64,000 bases of DNA from contig WWBZ02000001.1 in assembly GCA_011503125.2 (NCBI GenBank), positions 1,860,001 through 1,924,000 on the forward strand, read 5' to 3'. The notes under the pieces were generated by a model, which searched no databases, had not been told where the DNA came from, and saw only the letters and a program-made list of their open reading frames with translations. The position numbers were made by a program, and so were the translations under genes. The DNA comes from Botryosphaeria dothidea (Eukaryota > Ascomycota > Dothideomycetes > Botryosphaeriales > Botryosphaeriaceae). Below, in pieces: positions 1 through 10,398 of the stretch. Within the stretch, counting starts at the first letter, position 1. Each line of letters begins with the position of its first letter.

Positions 1-1096
1 GCACCTGCGGTGGACTTCAATGATCTCATCTCGTGGAGAGCAAGCTTTTACCCCATCACCGGTGCCATTGGCTCCGAGAACTTCATCTCCGCCGATGCCT
101 GGAAAACAACGATCCATGATGAAATACTCGCCCGTGAGTATTCCTGGACTTCCAATGGCTGACTCCATGCTTATCCCAACCACAGAATGTGACACTATCG
201 ATGGCGTGGAAGACGGCATCATTGAAGACCCCACCCTCTGCAGCTTCAACCCGGAAACTCTCCTCTGTGGCGCCTCCACCATTGCAAACAGCACCACCTG
301 CCTCAACGCCGTTCAAGTCGGCATCGTCCGCCAAATCTTCTCCCCCTTCCTCGGCCTGGACGGCGGCCTGCTCTTCCCCGGGATGCAGCCAGGCAGCGAG
401 ACGGGCGCGGTCGAGAAGCTCTACGCCGGCAAGCCCTTCTCCTACTCGGAAGACTGGTTCAAGTACGTGCTGTACGACCCCTCGTGGGACGCGGCGACCT
501 TCTCCGCCGTCGACGCGCTCTACGCCGACGCGCGCAACCCGGCCAACATCCGCACGTGGCCGTCGTCGCTCGCGCGCTTCCAGCAGCGCGGCGGCAGGCT
601 GCTGAGCTACCACGGCCAGCAGGACAACCAGATCACCAGCTTCAACACGCCGCGCTTCTACGAGCAGCTGCGGCGCGGCATGCGCTACGCCTATGCCGAC
701 ATGGACGCCTTCTTCCGCTTCTTCCGCGTCTCCGGCATGAACCACTGCAACGGCGGGCCGGGCGCCTGGGTGCTCGGCCAGGGCGGCGGCAAGCCCGCGC
801 TGGGCCCGTTCGATGCGCAGCACAACGTCCTCGCGGCGATGGTCGAGTGGGTCGAGAACGGGACGCCGCCCGAGACCATCACCGGGACCAAGTTCACGGA
901 TGATACCGTCGACGAGGGGGCGGCGTTTGAGCGGAGTCATTGCAAGTATCCGCTGAGGAACACGTTTTTGGGAGGAGGGAAGGATCCGAATGATCCGGCC
1001 AGCTGGGAATGCAAAGAGGTAAACTGGTGGGATGCACCAAACAGTGCATCATTTGATAATCCGTGGTTTTCTGGACCGGGTGGAGGAGGACATTGA
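1..1096 (+). CDS. Tannase / feruloyl esterase family protein (3' part, 5' end outside window)
   Basis: Secreted-type serine esterase that hydrolyses gallate or hydroxycinnamate esters of plant phenolics. The open frame starts at base 1, and an intron at 134-185 (GTGAGT...ACAG) joins ILA to QCDTIDGVEDGIIEDP, so the exons are 1-133 and 186-1096 (347 residues visible). The DTIDGVEDGII loop matches the lid calcium site of the family. YHGQQDNQI carries the catalytic Asp, and MNHC carries the catalytic His followed by the cysteine that in this family bonds to the Cys beside the nucleophile. Asp and His are 40 residues apart, as in Aspergillus FaeB. The nucleophile Ser, signal peptide and N-terminus lie left of the window. 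Substrate (tannin or feruloyl/chlorogenic ester) cannot be told from this half. The ATG at 20 is in another frame, part of which is intronic, and is not a start. Confidence 0.93.
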   Translation, partial: HLRWTSMISSRGEQAFTPSPVPLAPRTSSPPMPGKQRSMMKYSPVSIPGLPMADSMLIPTTECDTIDGVEDGIIEDPTLCSFNPETLLCGASTIANSTTCLNAVQVGIVRQIFSPFLGLDGGLLFPGMQPGSETGAVEKLYAGKPFSYSEDWFKYVLYDPSWDAATFSAVDALYADARNPANIRTWPSSLARFQQRGGRLLSYHGQQDNQITSFNTPRFYEQLRRGMRYAYADMDAFFRFFRVSGMNHCNGGPGAWVLGQGGGKPALGPFDAQHNVLAAMVEWVENGTPPETITGTKFTDDTVDEGAAFERSHCKYPLRNTFLGGGKDPNDPASWECKEVNWWDAPNSASFDNPWFSGPGGGGH

Positions 1097-2145
1097 CTGA
1101 GCGGTCAATGAGCTGTGTTCTTGCTACATATAGTGTGTAATTCATTATCCTTCTTTCTTGGAATATCTACAGCAAAAGCAATTCGCAAAGACCGTGAAAC
1201 TCCTACAGGCGCCCCGTCGACCACTGGCGCTCCAGAGAATAGCCGACGGGGGCGGTCAAAAGTTCCGAAACTCGGCCAAGCAGAGCCTGTGCAAAGGTGC
1301 AGCCTTACGGCACAATCCGTCAGTGAGACAAGATCAGGCTGGACCATCTGAGACCCCTGGAGCTTTGTAGGCGTTGGTGATCTAAGGAGTGGGGACCTCT
1401 GCATGGTCCTGACTCGATCGACGCACAGAGGGAGCTCCGCAACACGCGACTACTTCACTTGTCAACTGGAAAACAGCATCCTCGCCGGGGGTCGTATCCA
1501 CATTATCCCTGGGGGCTGGCCAGGCGTAATTGCTGGCTAAAATGCGAAGTCGGCGGAGAAACCGTCTGAGGTGAAAACAAAAAGCAGGCAGGACGGCGAA
1601 CTACCACCTAGAAGGCTAAAGATCCATATTAACGAGCCAAGCCGGAAAAACCGGTCCCTCCAAATCTTGAGATACGGAGGACGGATCCACAACGGTGCGG
1701 CACAGCCCGCCCGCCCCGGTCGGCATCGTCCAGCACCGTCTCAGGGATCGCAGACGTTGATGATCGGGTAAGGCGGAGTGGTCGTAAGAGTCGGCAATCT
1801 CCGGCCCGCTAGGATGCTGGATGAAAGGATGATTTGGAATCGTATGCTCGAGGGCCGTGTATGTATTGTACAGAGAGGTGTTGCAGCCGATTGTTAGCGT
1901 CCAATGCAATGGTCCATAGACGTAGCCTAGATCATGGTTGCGGGTCCTCTCTGTACATGCGACTGGGTGGCGTGCTTACCTACCCTTTTGGAACAGACAG
2001 GGCGACTTGCGTGATCGTCCAAAAAATTGAACTTTGTGAAATATTTTTAACGCTCTCATCACTGTGTCTGGAAAGACAAGGTAGAGAAAAAAAGCGAGGC
2101 GTTAAGAGTAGAAAGCCAAGATCTTACCGCATCTCCTATGATCAT
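1097..2145. other. Intergenic, convergent 3' ends
   Basis: Lies between the 3' end of the esterase and the 3' end of the SAT4 gene on the opposite strand. Only short unconvincing open frames are present; I see no repeat, RNA gene or domain. Confidence 0.7.
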
Positions 2146-3471
2146 TTAGCTTCTTACTCCTTTCCCGCCATATTCCAATACCTCATACTGCACCGCCGCG
2201 CCAGCGACGCCCCCAAAACTGTCCCTGGTCCCATCTCCTACACTCCCAACCCTACTTCCCACCAATCGGCTCTCCATCTCGATGTCCACCGTCTTGCCCA
2301 TCCTCCTCTCCCTCCTCGTGCCCAAATGCGTCCCATTCCCGAAACTGCTCAGCTTTGAGCCGGAGTACGCGCCGCCCGTCCGCGTCGTCCGGAGCAGGTC
2401 GTCATTCGATCGGCCCGTAATTATGTTGTAGAGGAACTGGAAGCATGGGCGCATGACGACCAGGGAGGCTGCGATGATTCCGACGTCCATTTCAACCATG
2501 GAGATGGTATTGGGAATGGTGTTGGCCCACTGCGGATCCTTCTTTGCGGCCGGGTCGGGGAAGAATTGGAGGACGAGGCGGGTTATGGCGCAAGAGGTGT
2601 GGCTGGTGAGTGTGCTTGTTAGTTACCAGGGCAATGAATTTGGGGAATGGGGCGCTTGTGACGTACACCAAGCCGAGGAGGATGAGGAAGAGCAGCTGCT
2701 TGATTTCCGGGCGCTGATCTTTCATTTTGAACAGCGCGGGCAGAGGTATGCAGATGACCATGATGCTTGTAATGATGTTGACGGCATGTCCGCTAAAGCG
2801 GAATTGCGTCAAGTCGATGCAGCTGCCCGATGTCTTGGAGAGGTAGGATTTCTCAACGGGGGTGCACTGGAAAATGCTGATGATGGTTGCTGCGCCATAG
2901 TATACGACAACCACAAAGGTGGTGATGTATACGAGAACGCGCGTGATGCGGACAGTGAGGGAGTCGGCACGTTTGAAGAGTTGTGCGTAGACAAGGCAGA
3001 GTGAGAGTTTGGAGAAAAGGTAGGTTGGCTTGAACACTATCATGTTCGCGAAGAAGAGCTGCAATTGATCAACATGCGTTCTTTTACAACACCAAGAAGG
3101 ATGCACCTACCTTTTTCGGAACTATCGAGTTCTTCACCGACGGCGGAATATCTGCGGCATGTTTACCGTAGCCATATGAAATGACGGCTTCCAGATATCA
3201 GATGTAATTCCACCAAAGCTTCAAAGCCGAGGCAACTTACCTATTATGTTGAAACATTCTTGGGATATTGAGCATAGCTGAACGTTGTTAGAACTGAAGA
3301 GTGGACAGGGAGCAGAGACATTACCAGGGCAATAAGTATGCAGTAATCCGAAAGATCCAACCGCCTGCGATACCCTCGAAAGCCAAGGCGCAAGGCCACG
3401 AGTAAGATGGCAAGTATTCCAAAGACAAAAGCGTTCCAGAGCAGGATAGGGCCCCTGTCCTCTCCGGCCAT
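2146..3471 (-). CDS. SAT4-type rhodopsin-like integral membrane protein (7 TM)
   Basis: Member of the fungal rhodopsin-domain (SAT4/PTH11-like) family, predicted plasma-membrane proteins often discussed as receptors; ligand unknown. Five exons restore one 369-residue frame: 3325-3471, 3241-3277, 3111-3187, 2667-3058 and 2146-2602, with introns of 47-64 nt. The order of motifs is that of the family: an N-terminal helix, DLSDYCILIAL, SQECFNIIAVISYGYGKHA, FFANMIVFKPTYLFSKLS, YYGAATIISIFQCTPVEK, an Asn/Ile-rich helix ending in PLPALF, and RLVLQFFPDPAAKKD before TM7. The tail of about 95 residues is hydrophilic and Ser/Gly/Arg-rich, as expected for a cytosolic end. Start is the ATG of MAGEDRGPIL. 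A second family member lies 3 kb away on the same strand. Confidence 0.88.
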
Positions 3472-4744
3472 GGCGATCTCTTGAGCTGTTGATCAAAGAT
3501 TGGCGGCGGAAAGGCGGTATTCAAGCATGGCGAAAGATGAGGTCTGTGAATATTTTAAACAATCGATAATCCATTTGCGCAACGCGGGGCCGGGACTCGG
3601 GGAGCAAAAACATAGGGCTCGCTTGTGGTGATGAGAAGAATCGTATGCAGGAGCTCGCAGGGACTGTTCGGTCGTCTGACTTGATTGTGTTTGCTTTTAC
3701 CGATCTGTGCCACAGCCAGCATGAGTTCTGGTAGAGCGTCAGGGACGGCCGTATGCCGCCTTGCGCCTTCCTTCTGTGGCCGAAATAGATGAACTGAGAT
3801 GATCAGGTAGTTGACTCATGTGTCAAAAGCCAAGACGGACCTGCGAGCATTCCCTGCATGATCGCCGACATGGAACACAGGCCTGGAAAATTTAAGGAGT
3901 CTGCGCGGGAAGATGCCGCAAAAACGGCCTGCTCAAATCTTGCCGTCGACCGTCGGGAATGCAGACGCGTAGGCTTTGAATAGTGAGCGTGTCTCTCAAT
4001 TGGATTTGCATCATCGACGAAATTTACCTCAACGAACACGTAGGTTCGTAGGACGCATATAAGTGGAAACATCCAACAGATGATACACCATCTGAGGTGG
4101 CTAAGTGGTTCAGAACTGAAACTTCAGGGCTGAGTTTGTCCCTGCCCCATGTCAATATTGTTGGTTGCGTGGCAGTGGATCACTCCGCCACACACTCCGG
4201 TTAAATGCGCATTGGGCAAGGAAAATGGCTTGCAAGTAGATATAATGGGTGAACGGGCTAGACTCAGAAAGCCTTGAGTGCGGAACGAAATTCCGATATT
4301 TTCTGTGGGTAGTTCAAAATCTCCAGACATTGGGCCCATACAAAATGATTCATTGCTAAAGAGCATAAAGGTTCCCTGGATGACCACAACTCTGAACGAA
4401 ATTTGCATTGAGAATTGGGCGCAAAGACAGGACCGTGGAAGATTTATCGGGTGAAGTCATTTCGTTTTGTGGCTTTCCCAAGCCCAGCCATCATCTTCCT
4501 CCTTAACGGCCGAATGCCTGGTCCACATCCCGAACTGGCCAACATTGACTTGTAAAAGCTGCCCCGCTTCAAGTCAAGTTCAGGCTTGAAAGCCTCCTCT
4601 CTGATCTTTCTTGTCCAAGTAGATACCATTCAAGCCGGTTCATTCACCATCAGTAGGAACAAGATCGAAAAACTCACAGTATTAAAACCAGAGATTGTGC
4701 AAGACAATGCTTTTGGTATTCGTTACTATTTCTCCCGTCTTCAT
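3472..4744. other. Intergenic, upstream of the first SAT4 gene
   Basis: Contains the promoter of the minus-strand SAT4 gene and the 3' flank of the next minus-strand gene. Open frames at 3803-4072 and 4124-4408 show no recognisable domain or splice continuation. Nothing else seen. Confidence 0.65.
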
Positions 4745-5587
4745 TCAAACGACTCTTCCTCTGATCGGCCAGGCTCCTACAGCTTTCCAAAAGTCTCTTG
4801 AATCGAGCACCCTTCCCAGTGTCTCAGCACTTCTCGGAAGGGCTCTGACGTTATCTTCATCCATCAGCTCGACAATCCATTTCCTGTACTCTAGCTTCTC
4901 GGTCTCCTCCAAACCAAGTTTTTCCTTTGCCTTCTCTTCAGCCACAGGCGCCCAGGCATGCATCAAATCCCACCAATCGTAGACATGCAGATCGGTTACC
5001 AACCACCGTTTCCCTGGCGTGAATGTTCGGTGCACAGCAATGATGGCATTGGCAACATCATCACCATGGACAAGATGCAAGGCCTGCTTCGCTTTGACCT
5101 GCTCCTTCGTCTTCGCGACACGGGTGACCCAATCACTGGGGTTGCGGGTTCCTCCATAAAGACCGGACAGATTGAGCACACAGCCCGAGACGCATTGGCG
5201 CAATTCATCTTCGGCGATGGCGCGGACGTTGTTGGTGTCATAGGATGAGTTGTTCGTGTTCCAGTGGGTATCGGTGAAGATGCCGGTAGATCCCAGTTGG
5301 ATCCAATTGTTGCCGTCGCCGTGGCTCTTGCGGTACATGGATGTCAATTGCCGAGACAAGCCGGGGCCTTTGAGTGGAAAAGTGATGAGTACTGTCCTTG
5401 CAGAAGGCAGCTTGTCATACTGGGCGCTGTCGGAAGAGCCCGGGTCGAACTTGAAGGGGATGGTGCCGTCGTGGCCGGTAGTTGTGGTTGCAGCCCAGCT
5501 AATGGCGGCATGGTCGAGCTGGGGAATGAGGAAGGTCGAGGTCCAGCCAGCTCCCAGGATAAGCAGATCAACAGATTTCGGCGACAT
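4745..5587 (-). CDS. Atypical SDR / NAD(P)-binding Rossmann-fold protein (YeeZ-like)
   Basis: Single-exon gene of 280 residues when started at MSPKSVDLLI; the frame is open upstream to an ATG at 5656, which would add 23 basic residues. LLILGAGWTSTFL is the dinucleotide-binding beta-alpha-beta turn. QLGSTGIFTD, YDTNN and LNLSGLYGGTRNP follow in the order seen in bacterial YeeZ-type and other extended atypical SDRs. LVHGDDVANAIIAV resembles the late Asp/Val-Ala segment of nucleotide-sugar epimerases. No classical YxxxK site is visible, so catalysis is not assured. It probably acts in the cytosol, since no signal peptide or membrane segment is present. It sits between two SAT4 genes on the same strand with gaps of about 0.9-1.3 kb, so it is not part of an operon-like unit. 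Substrate unknown. Confidence 0.8.
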   Translation of the reverse strand: MSPKSVDLLILGAGWTSTFLIPQLDHAAISWAATTTTGHDGTIPFKFDPGSSDSAQYDKLPSARTVLITFPLKGPGLSRQLTSMYRKSHGDGNNWIQLGSTGIFTDTHWNTNNSSYDTNNVRAIAEDELRQCVSGCVLNLSGLYGGTRNPSDWVTRVAKTKEQVKAKQALHLVHGDDVANAIIAVHRTFTPGKRWLVTDLHVYDWWDLMHAWAPVAEEKAKEKLGLEETEKLEYRKWIVELMDEDNVRALPRSAETLGRVLDSRDFWKAVGAWPIRGRVV

Positions 5588-6453
5588 TCTGATCATTTCA
5601 GCGACTCTCTTTCGGAGAGGATGGATGGGTGTCTGGTGGGAAGGTGATGATCTCATTGGGGCGGAGATTTATAGATCGCGCTAGGCTAGATTAGGCAAGC
5701 GCGTTTTTCCATTTGCGTTTCATACCACCTTTTCATCTCAACCTTTCCTGCTCCTCACAGCATATCATCTTTCGGCTGAAACGTGCATCAATGCAAGGCA
5801 ACATTCTACTGTCACATCAGCCCAGCTTCTGCCAACTCATCAACAGTCTGGCTCGTTCGTGGGGCGTGTTTGGTGCCCCTTCCATCCGTGACCACCGCAA
5901 TGCTACTACCGGCTTGGATCCTCGCTTGATGTAGGGTTGTAAGCCCAACTGAGGAACATTCAATCCTGGACTATGAATAACATATCGGGCGGCGTATGCA
6001 TCCATCCTTGTTCTCGACAAAGAAGGATAGCCGCCTACTTAGATGAGCCATAGACTACCATACGCCTGTGGAACTCGGCTGCTTCAAATGAACGTAGAGC
6101 GCGGAAGCCTACAGTCCGCAGCCCTGCAAGGATCTGATACGTCGCCGAGGACTTGAAATGGTTGCTTGCGTAGGGCTTCTCCTGCATCCTCCGGTCTTTT
6201 TGGCCTGATCCGGTGGCAAGGAAAGAGCTCCGGGGACCACAAGTCGCGTATACCGACATGTTTGACCAGGCTCGAGTTTCCCAGCGAAAGAAACGAGCAG
6301 CAGTCATGATCAACACTTCGCAATCTGCCAGCTACCGGGTTTGTTGATCACGATCATAAGAGAACCGATCTGTACAACCGCTCAGGCCGTTCAAATTCTA
6401 CATAAATTGGTCACACTTGCATGTGACCGGGTATCTCGAAGTTTTTGGTACTT
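5588..6453. other. Intergenic
   Basis: Upstream region of the Rossmann-fold gene and 3' flank of the second SAT4 gene. Short frames only; no recognisable feature. Confidence 0.65.
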
Positions 6454-7933
6454 TCATCTCTCTCGTTCCCGACCCAACCAGACCAGCCTCCGTTCCCCTG
6501 AAGTGCCTCCGGCTGATTCCATCGATTCCGTCCTCTTACTCCCGCTGCACTCTTCTCCATCCCTTGATTCCATCGTTCTTTCCAAATCCTTCAACTCCAT
6601 GTCCACGATCCCACCATGTTCACAAGACTCAGCAGTACTGGCTGTCACCACTTTTGCTACTGGCCCGGTTCCCGCAGCCTCGCCTCCAGCCATGAACTTC
6701 CTGATCGCGCTTCTACTCGCTCTTCCTACTGTTGGTACCATCGGGCCACTATCCTTCTCCTCGCTCCTCGACCGCTGGAACGATATCTGGAGCGTGCGCT
6801 TAAAGAACACGCGCAGTGCAGGGACGGACGCGCAGAGCAATCCCACATTCGCCTCAATGAGCGTCCAAATCCATGATGGGAACATCTCCCAGGGGATATC
6901 GTATGTGGTGTAAGCGGCGCGGTACAGGTAGATGAAGCGGAGGATCACGGCGACACAAGGGCTGATGTTCCCGTCAGTACAGCTCATCCACATGCTGTGG
7001 AACAAGGGAAAGAGGAAAGGTAAGAGAATACTTACAAGATCGAAACGCCGAGCAGAGCACTCATGGCAATCTTCTGCCGCTTGCTTACCTGGAGATTCCA
7101 CAGCAACAGCGCCGGCATTGTGCACGCGAGGAAGTCCTGCGTGATACTTATTGCGTTGGTCGCAATCAGCGTGGCACCTTCGTCTATACATTTGAATTTT
7201 GTGGCGTTGGCGGCAGCCCAGATGAAGTCGACTTGCTTCCAGTACGCATAAACGGGGTTGCAAGTGAGACCCAATGAGATGGTGAAGGTGACGAGATAGG
7301 CCGAAACGTAAAAGAGCGAGGCGTAAACGGCGTAGAGGAAGGGCATGGGCAAGGAGCCGGTAAGGCGTCGGTAGAAGAAGAGCACGGAGATTTTCGTGAG
7401 GCCGGTGCCCCAGATATATAGGAAAGAGATGGAGAAAGTAAACTAACGAGGGCCGCAATCAGTCAAATAGGACGTCGAGCGGAAACGGAGCTGAGCGTAC
7501 TTTTCGGAGGTCCACCGCCATCTGTGGAGTCAAGTCCCAAACATGTCTGTCAAATCCATGTCGTGACGCTGGGAAAAGCGTAAGTTAAACCAAGGCCATG
7601 GAATTGGGTTCGGGTGTTCGGGTTCCTTACTATATGCAATGCAGACGTTCATGCCAATAGTGGAAATCTACAGCTGTGAGTATGGGCTTCTCCTGGGCCT
7701 GATGAAGAGATTGCTGAACTTACCAGTGCAGGAACAATGAAGAGATCGTCTAATCCGGGATTCCGTTGGATTCCAAGTCGCGCAGTCAAGCGAACCAGCA
7801 CGAAGATGAACGCTATGGCGCTGAAGACGGTCGCCAGGATCAACAGCGTGTGGTCTCGTCGGACGCCATGAGGGTAGGCATCCGTCTGCCAGGCGAGCAC
7901 CAGGTCGAGCGGCGGCTTGAGCGTACGGCCCAT
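6454..7933 (-). CDS. Second SAT4-type rhodopsin-like integral membrane protein
   Basis: Same fold class as the gene at 2146-3471 but clearly diverged. Proposed exons are 7724-7933, 7631-7667, 7501-7568, 7036-7442 and 6454-6961 (409 residues). The last acceptor could instead leave an exon ending at 6994, also in frame (420 residues). Family landmarks are LGIQRNPGLDDLFIVPAL, RHGFDRHVWDLTP, FTFSISFLYIWGTGLTKISV with LFFYRR after it, TCNPVYAYW, a Thr/Gln-rich helix around ITQDFLACTMPALLLW, and WTLIEANVGLLCASVPALR for the last helix. The last is the E-x-N-x-G-L-x-C-A-S-x-P pattern common in this family. The C-terminal tail of about 120 residues is hydrophilic. As with its neighbour, function and ligand are unknown. 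Confidence 0.87.
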
Positions 7934-9214
7934 CTCGAACGAAGGGACACGCAGAGTTCCTTGACGTCCCCAGTGACAGGCCGCGGCCCACAGACGGTTT
8001 TAAAGTCTAATGCCCAAGGGGCCCGCACCAGTCGAGAGCTAGCCCTCCAGTCGACGGAACGGCCACGCCCGAAAGCGGGTAGGTCGGAAGATGCTCCGCA
8101 ACTTGAAACGCGAATGGGAAAGCCATCACCAGAGTTCTCGGCCTGAATCCTTGGGCCTTCCCGTCACTAGGCGCCCTGACGAACTGCTCGGCCGTGCAGT
8201 AGATCATCCATCGGCCCGCCAGGCCGACACGGGAGAGCGGTTCCTGAGGCAGGTTTACGAAGTCAGCCAATTGGAATTGGTTCCACGCGACCTGTGGCGG
8301 CTCAGCCGGGAAGGGATATACTGATCAGCAAAGCTTGTTTTGCGGCTGGATTCGATAGCGGGAAACCACAGTGACACGTTCATCACAGGACGATCCGACC
8401 GGAAAGTTTAGGACAGCGTCAGACTACTACCAAAAGTGTAGATCCTTGTGTCTTTGGTGAGTCACTAGCTCGTATGTACCTCGTTGGGCTGCGAAGAGGA
8501 GTGCACATGGTGATGTTGCGGAGATTTGTTGGTGAGAAATCCGCGGCGGACTCGGTTGTGGCCGCAGCAGCTAAAAGGTAGCAGAAACAGTGGGCGACTG
8601 AAAGTCGCGACCACCAGCAAACCGGTGACATTCCCCTAGGCTGAAACGAGTCGAAGTACGGTTGCGCAGCCGCCATCGCGTCACTGGCTCCACGCTACGG
8701 GAGAAAGGAACGAACCCCTTCGCCACTACCTCGAATCGATAAGCTTGGTCGCGAGCCACAGTAGTTTTGATGTCTCCATCGCCCAACCCTCAAGCCACAA
8801 ATAAAACACCAAATAGTCGGTCAACTAAACGCTTTACATTCGGGAGTTTCGCCTCCTAAATCTTCCCATATCCTTCCCAGCGGAACATGTGAGATATTAT
8901 TCATGCGGAGCAGACTGGTCGTGGCTGGAGAACCCCCTACTCAGAGGATTGAATGATTCTGAATCCTGAATCCAGATCATTGGCCTCGGCATCAGCCTCA
9001 TCAGACGAAAGAGAAGAACTTAAAATACCCACTCAGACCACTGACATAGAGAGCTGGATTGTCAAACATGATCTGAGCAATCAAGTTCTGTGAAGGAAGC
9101 CAAAACAAATTTTCTTCTTTTTTCTCATTGCAATCGTCCGTAAGTACATGACACGTAAAAGACGCAGCTGATATCTTTCTCTCATTCCACCTCTTCAAAA
9201 GTCTCAACATGAAT
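7934..9214. other. Intergenic
   Basis: Promoter side of the second SAT4 gene and 3' flank of the dioxygenase gene. Open frames such as 7766-8146 overlap the SAT4 first exon on the other strand or lack any recognisable motif. Confidence 0.65.
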
Positions 9215-10398
9215 CTAGGCTTTCACCGCTTCGGCTTCCTCCTTGGCTAGAGCCTCCTTCCTGGACAGACTGTTGGGGTCAAAGTACGGCTTCTCGCCAA
9301 TGCCGACAGCCCTGTTGCCGAAACGCGGGCCAATGTGGTCGTAGTCGAAGGTGGCCGTGTGGAAGACGCTCCTGTTGTCCCAGATGGCGATGTCGTTCTT
9401 GTTGTGCCACCTGAAGCGGACCTGCAGCTCGTGGTTCTTGTAGATCAGATCAAGGAACCACGAGAGCAGATGCTCGCCCTCCTGCTTGGTCAGGCCGTCG
9501 ATGGTCCTCGGGAAGACGCCGACGGGGAAGATGCTCTTCCAGCCGGTGACGGGGTTGGTGCGGACGACCGGGTGCGTGGCCCGCAGCACAGCGCCGACGT
9601 TGTCGGGCGAGCCGCGCGGCTTCTCGTACACGCCGAAGCCGCCTGTCTTGGCCACGTCGTTGAAGAAGGGCGCCTCGAAGTTGGCGCTGAGCGTCTCGAC
9701 GAACTTCTGATAGGGCGTCGAGAGGCGGTCGTACAGGTCGTAGCCGCTGGCCCACAGCGTGTCGCCGCCAGTGCGCGGCAGCTCGGTGAGGCGGAGGGAA
9801 GTGTAGTCGGCGGGCACTGGCTCGAACTGAATGTCTGAGTGCCACTGGGCCGAGTCCTGCTTCTTGTCCGAGAGGGAGAAATGCTTCACTGGGTCATAGT
9901 ACTTCTTGCGCTGCTCAGACGAGATGGTGGAGATTTCGGGGTCGTTGCCGCCAAGTTCGCGGTCATCGTTGAGGATAGGGTGGATGTGTAGAGTAGAAGT
10001 TGAGGGCTTGCCTGTAAGCTGGCCCAAGCGGTGGATCAATTGCTTCTGCAGGTCGTTGGTGAGATTATCTTGAGCACGGAAGAAAACGACGCCACGGCGA
10101 GAGACTGGACGATAGCGCGTCAGTGGAATGCATGGCTAATTTTGCTTCCTCGCTTTGAGGCTCTATCTTGTTTCCTTGACTTACTGGTGATAGCAAGATC
10201 CCTCAACAACTCGTCTGCGTTGGGTGCGTTGATCCACTCCGTGAGATCCACATTCTTAAACTCGGTGCCAATGATGGGAGTCACCTCAAAAGATTCGTAT
10301 TTATCGAGAGCCCCGGAAAGCTTCTGAGGCTCCCGGCGCGGCATCTCTGTCTTTGAGGGAGGCACGACGACCTCATGTTCAATTGCGGAGGGAGCCAT
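9215..10398 (-). CDS. TauD/TfdA-family 2-oxoglutarate-dependent dioxygenase (JLP1-like)
   Basis: Non-heme Fe(II)/2-oxoglutarate dioxygenase of the taurine/alkylsulfonate group, which releases sulfite from sulfonates for use as a sulfur source; yeast JLP1 is the best-known fungal member. Two exons, 10185-10398 and 9215-10104, give 367 residues. The intron of 80 nt joins LAIT to SRRGVVFFRAQD. Iron ligands are visible as the HxD of QWHSDIQFEP and the distal His of DNRSVFHTATFDYDH, followed by the 2-oxoglutarate Arg in GPRFGNRAV. WDNR before the distal His is typical. Start chosen is MAPSAIEHEVV; an earlier in-frame codon at 10461 is only an alternative-start extension. Other TauD members act on 2,4-D or other substrates, so sulfonate specificity is an inference. 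Confidence 0.9.

Noticed and set aside
4090..4165. tRNA-like GAGGTGGCTAAGTGGTTCAGA
   Set aside because: Resembles a D-arm box, but no matching T-arm (GGTTCGANTCC) or acceptor stem follows.
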